Origin: Ricordea florida
Taxonomy: Eukaryota; Cnidaria; Anthozoa; Corallimorpharia; Ricordeidae
Assembly: GCA_949710005.1 (NCBI GenBank)
Contig: OX453274.1
Span: 569,501 to 633,500 of the forward strand
Direction: 5' to 3'
Length of the DNA: 64,000 nt
Part shown: piece after piece, positions 34,638-46,700 of the stretch
Layout of the letters: each line of letters opens with the position of its first letter
How positions within the stretch are numbered: the stretch's first letter is position 1
The notes under the pieces: model-generated
Told to the model about the DNA's origin: nothing
The model's input: the letters and a program-made list of their open reading frames with translations, nothing else
Databases searched by the model: none
Made by a program: the position numbers and the translations under genes

Positions 34638-37600
34638 TTAACACACTCCCCAGGTGAGTCTCTGAACATGGTCAGTTTTCTGTCGAGTCGACTTGATAAA
34701 TCCTAGGAACTGAAGCTCAGACACAGCTCGAATAAAGCGAGCTCTGAAACAAAGTTAAGGCGGACTTCACTGTGCCTTGGTCTTTTGTTCTGCATGCAAG
34801 TGTTTTAAGTAATGGTCCGGCTAAAGGTAAAAAGGTAGGCAGGTTTACACAAAACTCATTAAAAAAGTGCAAACAGTTAACTTTTAATTGCATTTAAATT
34901 GCCTCATCTTTTTGGCTAATACGAAAAAAAAAAAAAAAAAAATTAAAAAAAGTCATGTTTAGACGTTGTCTTTTCCATACCCCTATTTTCGGTCTGTTGC
35001 TCTATGCGCCAATTAGCACCACAAATTTAACTGACACTATTGCTTTTCTGCCAACTTCTTAGCCGGACCATTACTTAAGTCAATAAAATTTATATTAAAT
35101 GACATTATAGAATTTTGGATATGTGAAAGAAATATGTATTACTGGTGCACAGCAGATGGACACAAAATTGAAAAATTGACAATTGAAGTTTTAACACAAT
35201 GTTGAGCACTGTATTAGATTTCAAACTGTCTTGAAAGGCACCAGTGTTATTGACTAACTATGAATTGGAATCAGTGCATTTTTTCTCCTTTAAAACAAAA
35301 TGTTAATTAGGACAGATTTTAACAGTATTTGAACCCATGTCTTTTCAGGAATACTAGTGCAATACTTTTAGCAAGTAGAAAGAGGTCAGTTTCTCAAGAA
35401 ATTGGGATAATGAAACAACTTGTTAAAGTAATTTGTACCACCGTAAGATAAGAGGGAGATGCTGATGTTTCGAGCGTTAGCCCTTTGTCAGAGCAAATTA
35501 TTAACTTGTTTGATTATCCCAGTTTCTCAAGAGATTGGTGCTACATCATCTTACCCCAGTAAGAGCAAAAGGAATGCGAGGTTTTGAAAAAAAACTCAAA
35601 TCTGTATGAGAGTTAATATCTGGAATTTGTAAGGTTGTAATAAGATAAAAGGGTAACTGAAAAGAATGCAAGGATATTGTAACTGGTCATCCATTTTCTT
35701 CTTCTTCTTTGGTGACCCCTTTGAGGATGTTTTGTCACCCTGTGGCTCCAACACTGCTATAAATGCCTGCATTGATTTGAATAAAAAGATGAGATTCTCC
35801 ACAGAAATACTGGTATTGATTAATTAAGAGGTCTGGAGGTTAACTATGAGTGTGCTGAACTTCATAGCAGAGTTGCTTGAAAAGTCAGTGACCACTGATC
35901 AAAGGTTTAATTGTATCAACTTACTAGCTCTGGTCAGCTCCTGAACAACGTAGCACGGTAGGTACGTGGTGTAAGCATCGTGTATGGCTATGGAGAGCAA
36001 TGTATGCCATATATTCACTAACAGGGAACCACTATATGATGCTTACACCACGTACCTACCCATAGCACAGAACACCTCCAAGAGGTTACTTTTACAAGAC
36101 AACACATGAAGTGAGGTTATTGGCTATTGATGTCCCCAGGTTAGGTTTACTCTGATTGGTCATTCAGGAAGGCCATACTTTGCTGTACAGCCAACAATGA
36201 TGGATATCTGTCAAGACAGCCTTAAAATCATATTCAATCATTTCACTCTTTCAAGTGATCTGTATTCAACTTCTCCTTCTGTACTGATATTTTGTAAAGG
36301 ACATAGATAATGAGAATTGAGAAAATTATCAGATAAGGTCAAGGCATTCCACTCTGATCATGCCTTGATCATAACATGAGTTGTAATGTTATCAAGCTCT
36401 CTGCACATGGATAGCAAGGGAAGAGAGCAAGCATTACAAACCTGAAGCCAGTCATAGAGATTGATAAGCCTTCCACATTCCAAATGAAGTTTGTATACTA
36501 TGCAAATATCTGGTAGAGTGTCCTGAACAGTTCCAATGTCTATGTGGCAACAGTCACACTGCAAATAAACAATATTATATGGCAAAGCCAGTCTTAGGCA
36601 AATCCCTGTGCTCTGATTGGTTCTTTCTCAGTCAGGATTTTGCAGTACAGACCATTTCCATGGAAACGGTCCAACCCATGTATTTTTGTTTTGCAGCGAA
36701 GCCGGCAAATTCAAAATTTGCAGCAAAACAGCGATACAAACTGAATATTGTCATTCTTCACAGTGAAACTACCAGAAGAAGCTAAAAAGATTGAAACTTT
36801 TCCGAAATTTCAAAGATGGATGAAGAAGACAAACATTTACTATCAGAAATAGAGTGCCATATAATAAACAACTTACTAACCGAGCTTGCTCAGGACGTAC
36901 TGCCACGACCTCGGGCCAATATTCCCCAGTACGGCCCTCGCACTCGGTTAGTAAGCGGTTAATATTTTTCTTCAGAAGTGTAATATTACAACAATGTATG
37001 TGATGGCAAGGTGAGGGTACACACATACCTTAAGATAATACTGTGGATTACTAAGAGCTGTTTGGATTGCTAACCGAGGCATTCCCACAAGATGCTAAAA
37101 AAAAGAGGGTAATATTAGAGTGAATGCTTAAGTTCTAGACTCAGGATATGAACATCTGTAATCAATGAGCAGATGTGGTTTCCCAAAAAAAAGAACAGTC
37201 TCCAGGCTTTTCCTGTTCTAACATGTTCTTTTTTTTCAGGCTAAATTGCAATATTGCTTAGATACTGCAAAACTCAAATCTTCAACCAAATGTAAATAAT
37301 CATTGTTCCTCCAACACGCCCACTATATTACAGCAGTATTTGAATTTTAAAATTGCAATTGGGGTATTTTACTGGTGGCCAGGACAGAAACCAAATGATA
37401 AACAGATTTCATGGCCATTGCACCTAAAGACACTTTTCTACTGCACCCGGCAAACTTCAGGAGCTTACTAACAGCTGTAACTACTGACTGCTGTATATTT
37501 ATTTACCAACTGCTGTATATATATGTTGCAGTTAATTTTTGTTTTCAGTTAATTTTTATTTTGAACTAGATAATTTTTTTTTCCTAGTTAGTTTTATTTT

Positions 37601-40600
37601 TAACTAGGTGATATTTTTTTAACTATGTGATATTTTTTTTAACTAGGTGATATTTTTTTAACTAGGTGATATTTTTTTTAAAAAAATACAGGTCACAGGT
37701 CATTGTTTTACCAATACAGAAAGCATCCTAAACATTCATTAAAGCTAACCTTGGGACTTATCAGACCTAAGGTTAGCTTTGATGAATGTTTAGGATAATT
37801 TCTATATTGGTAAAACAATGACCTGTGACCTGTATTTTTTTAAAAAAAATATCACCTAGTTAAAAAAATATCAGCTAGTTAAAAAAATATCAGCTAGTTA
37901 AAAAAAATATCACCTAGTTAAAAAAATATCACCTAGTTAAAAAAAACTATCTAGTTCAAAATAAAAAAATAACTGAAAACAAAAATTAACTGCAACATAT
38001 ATATTCCAAACAAAGTGTGTATGTGTGGGGAAAACAAACAGCATTAAGGATTAACTAGTTGTTACCTGTCTAATTTCCAGGACATTATCAAAGTATATGA
38101 CTTCATTCAATGGCATTTCACAAGGACAAATCAAGAACCTCCTGAAAAAGAAAAGTCTGACAGTTTGGTTTTTTTTACCTTTACTCTGTAGATTGCAGGG
38201 TAAGCAATCCCTCCATCAAGACAAAAAATCTCAATGAATTTACTACACCCATCTGAGAACAACAAAACATTTATGGACCATTACAAAAGGAATGTTTGCC
38301 TGATATTCTGTACATTAAATGAAATTCAAACTGAAGAAGTTTTGGTTTGTAGATAACAAAGTATTAACAGAGGTACGCTATTGAGAAAAATAAGAAACCA
38401 ACTAATACCTGAATATTTGGTCCAAAGCAACAACAGTTTTCTGCCGTAGCTTGTCATATGGCGATTCTTTCCTCTTCTGCTTTGCTGCATTCATCAATCG
38501 CTAGAACAGTTACACAACACAAAAACATTGATCAAAGCCTGTTAACTTTAAAATGAGCCATACATATCACTTTACAGATTGTATAGCAAGACACTAGCAC
38601 AGCAAACTACAAAAACCAACCATGCAAAATGTTTAATGTAGTTATAATTAATTTAAGGGGAACAAAAGGCTTATAAACTAGCATTTCATTTATTTGGTCA
38701 ATCTGATTGAGTGATATCTTTTGCGTAATATTTTTTATTCTTGAGAGGAGGTATGTGGCTTACAAAGGTGTGGTTTATTTAATTTAGAGTATATCAGAAC
38801 CTTTCACGGACCAGGTCACGTGGGTATGTTGTAGGTGAAAATGAATTTCAGGTCAAAATGATTCCAAACTAGTTCAATTTGTTTTTTCCTTTGTTTGAGA
38901 TTATTGGAGGATTATGGAAATTAATCTGAAACAAAGGAAAAAACAAATCAAACTGCTTTGAAACTATTTTGATCTACAACAAGTACACATCAGACACTGT
39001 ACATATTGTACCTCCTGAAGTTCAAATCGACTTGGGTACTTGGAGGTAGGTTCAACCTGTGTTGCACTGGGAGTCTGGGTCTCTGGTAGCTCTGTAAGTA
39101 ACAAACAATGGATGATCCTTCCATAGAATGGTCAAACAAAAATACATGAGGCAAAGCACTGCTTTCCAAGTAAACCAGATTCAAAGTGTCACAGTGCAAA
39201 AGAAGAATAGGATTCCCTTTACCATCCAATCTATCAAACTGATCAATAAGCTCTGTAATTGCATCTTTTGTTTCTTCCAGTTCTTGGCAGTAACTATGAG
39301 AAAAAAATGAGTAACACACATTAGTTAAACTCATTTTGGAGCCAAATACCTGGTACATAATTCAGTTGACTGGATGACTATAATTATTTGGCTATGATTT
39401 TTTACTATACTTATATTGCAAGCAGCTGTCTTTATGCCTCAGATCCTTCATTTGAACTATTTTTCACACGCACTGAGCACAAAGAATCAGGAAAAAAGAG
39501 ACTGCTTGCAGTATAAGCTATACTTGATTTGAGACTTTACCTCTGCCAGTCAGGACTTTCCAAAACATCTCCCAACACATCAACACATGCTTTGAGTAAA
39601 CTTTCAAGCTCATCCCTGGAACAAACTCTGTATTGAAGGTAGGAAAAACAGCGTGAAAATAGAAGTGTTTGCTAAGCAAATTATGGCTGCGGCATTAGGT
39701 ATTAACTAACGCCAGATGATTTTACTCATCACAGGGAGACCCCTCGGGGCTTAAAGGGTTAAGGGGGTGGGGTGGTGGGGGAATGATGGTTGATAGGTGC
39801 AATGAGGACATCTCTAGATTTGTACAGGGCTATCCTTGTGGTTGTTCAAAGGATTACTACAGTCAAACCTCCTGTAAGCGACCACCCAAAATGTCAAGCC
39901 TAGGAGGTTGCTTACAGGGGGTGGTCGCTAATGAGAAATAAGATACTATTGGGTCAAAATGTTGCCTCATTAGCACATGGTAACTGCAGAGATTGACCCC
40001 ATGCACCAATTCCCTTCTAAACAGCTGTAATACCTTTTAGTAGCCACAAGAATATTCAAGCTTTCGAAAGTATCTATTCAGAGTATCATGGTTTGCTTCT
40101 AGTAAGCTTTCTATAATAAGGCGAACGGAACAAGTTTCACGACGGTCTCAAATTAAATCTTTAATGTTACCAAGGCGTTAAAGGGCACTAAATATGATCT
40201 AGTAGGATTAAATTGCTATCTTTAAATTTGATATATTTTATATTACTGGTCATTTGTATGTTAAGAATGAGTTGTCCTTGGCTTACTGTAGTTCAATTTT
40301 TATACCGTATTTCTGTTAAACTGCATGTTGACTGTGAGACCTGTGAATCAGGAAATCAGTTCTAATTTTCTGTAACCTGTGTACACATTTCATTCATCTC
40401 TTGTAAGACTGATAAAATACAATGTACAGAGTGTATGTGCATTTTTCCTTTAAATTCTTAAATGTTCTATTCATGTACAAAGTCGAACTTCCCCCAAACA
40501 GACACTTCCCACTGAGCAATGTTTGTCTCTTGCACTACCCAGGAATGCAATGTTACAACACCTTGTTATCCAATTTCCGTCCTATTATCTGTCAAGTGGT

Positions 40601-43600
40601 CACTTAAGGGAGGTTAAAAATAAAAAAATTCAAACACTTAGCTCTAAAAGTGGTCGCGGTTGCTTACAAGAGGTGGCTGCTTACAAGAAGTTCCAAATAC
40701 AGTGATTTGACTGGGAAACTTTTGGTATTTTGGAAAACTGGTCACAATCGGAGGTTCGGCCGTATGACATTATGAAAGGCTGACCACAAATCATATTGCT
40801 CTATCACTGAAGGCATTTCTCTCCTACTGTACATAGCACTGCCCTCTCAGAAAATTGCAGTCAATTATATTCTATAGAAAAGCATAATACAGCACCTTAA
40901 AAGAGACATTGCATCATCATATTCCTCCCGTTGAAAAATGTTACTTGAAAGGCTTTGTTCATAAATGTCAGGGAGCTAAAAACAAAGAAACAGAAAATGA
41001 AATCTAGAAAAACTTAAGGTTTATGCATACGCCTTAATACCATAACATAAATAGTAACATTGGCCACGCTACTTGATATTGGACTTCACTCTTAATGCAC
41101 TTTATTACCATTACTCTGGTTATATGTTACTTGTAGGTACCTTTTTACCAAGGGGATGTCTTGGAAGGTTTCTGGTCAGAAGATGAAGACATTTGAGGAC
41201 AGGAAAGAAACAATAGTGGTATCTGTTCAAATCATTCAACATCTGTGCTATCACATCCTGAGAGAAAAATGTCAGAGTTATCCATCTTGGCGCTTCATTA
41301 AACTTTTAAGGTGTAAGGTATGTGCGTTTTTCTAACATTGCATCACTATCAAAACCATCTTCATGGACTCAAACAAGCTGACGTGCCACAACCTCAAAGT
41401 GAACCAAAAGGTAATTAAATTCCCATTTAATGGGAATTGAAATATAATAATTATATTTTAATACACAGACACATAATATTTTTGCTTCATGTTTAATATG
41501 AATATATGAAATCATCCCTTGCGATACCAGTGCAACGCCCTAACCAACTGAGCTGTCAGGTCAACTGGAGGATTACATAACTTCAAGGATCTTTCTTTTA
41601 TAAAATATCTTTCCACACCCAATGTACATATATGTACATTCAAGATACAAAACTATTTATGCTGCTAATTATTATGCCACAGTACCCAACCTTTGTAAAT
41701 GAATCATCCAACAGCAGAAGAGGCTGCCTGGTGGGTGGGGCATCTTCAACATATCTGAATAAATAGAACAATTTAAAAGCTCTACTAAATTCAGCAACAT
41801 ACAGGGCCAGAAAAGTCTAACAATGAACCCTTATCATGAATTTAAATGTGCAAGTGTAGCCAACCCTTTCTTATCATTTCTTCAAAGGTTTCTATCTTTC
41901 TTGTAGCATACTGTACCTTATCATATACCTGGACTTGTTCATGAGGAAAGCAGGCATTCAGACAATGATTGCATGTCTGATCATGTATTCCAAAAGAACT
42001 GCTTTGGTGTACCAGTAATTGGAAACCACTGTAGACTGACAGATGATCTGAGCCAAGTACACAAGCATTTCCTTGAGCATTCTGAGCTTCATGAAATAGA
42101 TGTACTAACAAGCAGCTTACCTACGGAAAGACATCTTCTTTCTACACATCTCCACCTGTTTATGGTTCATTTTATCCAGAACATCCTTTCTTTCTTCAGG
42201 CAGAACACAGCACATAATACTTAATGGATTCTCATAAAAATGCTCCATAATACAGAACTGCCAAAGAAAAACAATTCACCTTCTTAATATGCCTATTAAT
42301 ACTGAGCTTCAAGATCAGGGTTAGCGTTACCTCTGCAATAATTTAACCTAATTTGTTTTATCAGTATTTCAACCATGTATAGAAAGTTATGCAAAAATTA
42401 TGCAATTTTAGAATGCCAAGGATGTTTTAGCAACATTTATTGTTTCCCTTCACCACTTACACCCTTACCAATCTACTAAAATATAAAAACAACTGTACTA
42501 AACTTAGTAAAAAGAACCATACCCTTTTCATTCATAGGATTTAATTACCTGGAGACCTCGAGCAAAATTCTGTAGTGAGAAATCATGCAACAAGAAATTG
42601 TCATATAGAAGCCTGAAGACCCTTGCTCCAAGCTTAAAATAAAACTTGGGTGTCATCAAAACCTAGCAGGACAAAAAATAGTCTGATTAATAGTTATGTC
42701 TACAAGCAACTCCACTACCAAGTTTATGACTTATGTACTGCATAGCAGTGCTGTGGAATGTTGATACTTGGGATTCAAAATGACAAGGGTCGGCAAAGAA
42801 TGTGGGGGACTTAAACTTAAAATTTACTTAACTTGCAATGTAAGAGTATGTTCTGTGCAAAATAATTACTCATTTAATTCACAGCAAGCCCCCAGTCAAT
42901 TGAGATTCTGAGGGTTCAATTAATCTTTACCTTGCATATGATTTCTGTAAGGCAGGTGTGGGACAACTGTGACTGGAATCTCTCTATAGACAGCACACTT
43001 GACACTGAATGAGGGAGAACTTTATGAATGGCTGTTATTGCTGTTGCAACACCAAAGATCAGAACCAATGGAAGATCAGACACATATTCACTGCAAAATA
43101 AATACACATTATTATATCTCTCAGTTAGTACATGTACTGTGATTGGTCAATCCAGTGGGCCGTACTTCACTATATGGCCTGCTAAATTCAAGAGTTTGTT
43201 TTGGTCGCCAAAAATTTAATGTCTTTAGAGATATAAAAAATATCTTACAAACCTTGTTTTCCCAGTCTGTACTGTAAGTTACGGATCCTCTTTTTTTCCT
43301 CTCGGATTTATGGCCCGCACGTTTGGTGTTTGGGCCATAAATCCAAAAAACTTGGTCTGTAACTTACAGTACAGACCTCAAGCTTGGTTAGTAAGAGGTA
43401 TTTACAGGATTAGACTCAAGCAAGGAAATGAATGGAGGCTTGAAGACAATAGACAGAGAAATGCCTGGAGTAAACATAATGCAACAATTCTCTAAATTCA
43501 TTTCTTGATTGTTCAATACTTTCAGTTATTCATGTTTCTTCCACACAGAGTATATAGGAGGAGGAGGGCATATACTGCAAGTTTTTTTATTGCAGATCAT

Positions 43601-43721
43601 TAAAAAGTGGGTGCTTTCCGCATTAATTCCGCTGACTGATTAGCTCAGTTGGTAGAGCACCGGACTACCGTGCAGGAGGTTGCGGGTTCAAACCCCAGCT
43701 GGACCAATACCCAGGGCCTTA

Positions 43722-43755
<34 letters not shown>

Positions 43756-46700
43756 GTCATCTGTAAATGGTTAGACTTTCTAGTCTTCTCAGGTAAGGAC
43801 GATATACCGTAGGACCCATCTCACAACACTTGTTCCTAATAATCTGTGGGACACTAAAGAACCCACACACTGTTCGAAAAGAGTAGGGGACATAGTTCCC
43901 GGTGTGGTGGTCTATCTCTACGTCTGGTTTCATCTGACAATTCATGCATGGGCTGGGTGGGTGTGTGTGATCATATATGGACTGATAGAAGCAGCCAGAG
44001 GCGCCTTTACATGCTGATGTCCGATCTCAACCAATAGAAGTGTAAAGTGCCTTTGAACATATTCATATGAAAAAGTGTGCTATATAAATTCATTATCATT
44101 ATCAATAATTTGATCTCTCTGACGAAAACTAAAATTGAAGTTTAAAGTAACTTGTGTTTAAATATTAAATGTCACCTAACTTTCAATTCAATAAAGGTTA
44201 CCTGCAAATCATAACAAAATCCTGAACAATGGTTGGAGGAAACCCTTCAAAGTCCTCGAAAATTATAACCAGTGGAGGCTGTGCTAGAGAGATGTGAGAA
44301 TGATATTTTCAATTGATACATTAATCTAATTTCGCACAGGAAAGTTTCTTGTATAAATTGTTTTAAATATAAGAACAATTTTAAAAAGAACAGATAGATG
44401 GGCTACCTGTGAACTGTGAAATCTGACTGCTCCGCCTGTTCTTTGAAGGGGTAACAGCCTAACCAGAAAAGAGATTGAACTGTATCACACTTAAGATGGT
44501 GTAGCACTTATTAAAAATAGTATCATAGGGTGTTTTGACACAATTACAGTGGATTTGTACCTGACTAAATCACTGTTGGTATCACCTAACAACGCTTAGA
44601 ATAATTTATAATAGAGACAGACAGCAGTTAAGTAGCCTAGAAGTTGATTGACAAGTCCCCCTTTGAACTATGGTATGAAATGTGATTAAGATAATAGAAA
44701 ATTGTTCTTTTGTCTCACAATAGAGACACTGGCTGTTGATTTTTCGATGTTTTGAAAACCAAGAATACTGACAGTAAGCCATCGAAACATTGCGATCAAA
44801 AACCAGTGTCTCCATTGTGAGACATATTATCATCAAGCTACCACAATGAACAACAATCTATTTCATAACAAGCATGATTATCTAGTATATTTACTACACT
44901 TAGTCCAATAAAAAGGATTGCTGAATTGAGAAATAAAAGAAATCAAAGATGAAATTAGCCTTCATGTATGAATGCTGATATTTTTCCGGTACTCGTTTCT
45001 CTCTGCCAAGAAAGCCGGGCTGAGAGAATTGAGTACTGAACTGAGTAATGAAATACCTTAGACAGATCACAAGAGAAGTTACAGGGGGCATAGTAAAACA
45101 CAATAAAGCCATTCAGTGCACTCTTTTGGCAGTATTAAAGTGCATCATTAATTACTCGGGCTACCTGTGGTAGCACGAGTCTAGGTTTCGGTTTCCTATA
45201 AGTCTATCGACAACGTCGAGAATGAGAGAGCCTGCGCTGCTCGCCGTCTGCGGTGTCCCTGAAGGCATAAAAGCGAGGCGCCTTATTTCAAAATTATCCA
45301 TTGATCTTTTCTTATTCAAACTCAAGTTTTTTTTTTCTACATGGTCGTGTGGAAAGAGATTAGCGGGAACAGGGCCAATAAGGCTAAATCGGAAGAAAAG
45401 TATATCCCGTGATTGAGGAGTAATATTGTTGTTTTTCCCACATCTCGCTTCTTCGCCTTCGATAACTTGGAATCAGATGAATGGCATCAAGTTTCACAAG
45501 TTTTTTACCGTGGGAACCAAGAAAGCTGATTGGTCAACATTAATTCGATTAGTAAACAAACCCAACTATCACTGAAATTTCTGTAAAACCTTAGAAAACT
45601 TTCTGATAAAATCACTCAGCTTAAACATGACGTCCACAACAATTACGGTGTGATATACAGTCTGGTAGGTTTTTTGCGGTCGTGGAACCAACCATATAGT
45701 GTACAATATTATACAAAACTTAGGCGTAAACCCACATTCACGTTTGTTCGAAGCCGTATTATCAAGTGTAGCCCGAGTGAACGCTCCCGAGAGCGTCTAG
45801 TATTAAAATGTATCAACTCTTTTACTGGAAAATTTATGCATATCAGATCTTGAAAGTGCAGGGATTAATTTAGATGTTGAATGACAAGTGTCTCCTGGAG
45901 AGCTAACCTGTTTGGTTTTTTTCTTGTACCAATGAGAGAGTACAGGTAAGGTGAATGTGGAGATTTTCTTGGTTGACTGTTCTGCAACAGAATCTTCTTC
46001 ATCCTCAGGTGGAAAAATTAGAAATAAAACCTACATTTAGCACATTCAAGCAGATGTCATTCCCTTCTCTGCTTCAAGTGTACAATGGCAGCTTATCTGA
46101 CATGTAATATAAGAAATTGGGTAAATCAAACGAATTGATTAAGTAAGTTCTACCACCATAAGGTTAAAGGGAGGTGCCGACGTTTCGAGCGTTAGCCCTT
46201 TGTCGGAGCGAATGAGAGGATTGTGGGTTAAGTACGATTAATTTTATATACAGAAGTTTGGAGCCATGCTATTGGTGGAACCATAGCAGTGTGTGAATGG
46301 AAATGAATAAACTAGATGAATGAGAAACATTCGTTGATACCGTGGGGATTAAGAGAACCGAGTTGAAAGATAAATTTCTGTTCTAGGTTTTTATGGCTTT
46401 CCATGTCGTCCTGATGCACGGTAAGGCCACATACTGCCATGTTTTGAGTGGAGTGGTTAGGTAGATTAAAGTGTTGAGCTACAGGTTTAGATGCATCTTT
46501 GTTATTTCGTTCGAGGTCGCGCAGATGTTCAAACAAACTACACGTTCATCCCTACAAGCCTGTTTCGTGGTTGCCCACTCATCAGGGGGTAACAACGAAA
46601 CAGGCTTGTAAAGATGAACATGTAGTTTGTTTGTGTGTTTTTTTTCTCCCGCAGCATCTACTTCACTCTACCTCCATGTATTGAGCACTGTTTTACGTTT

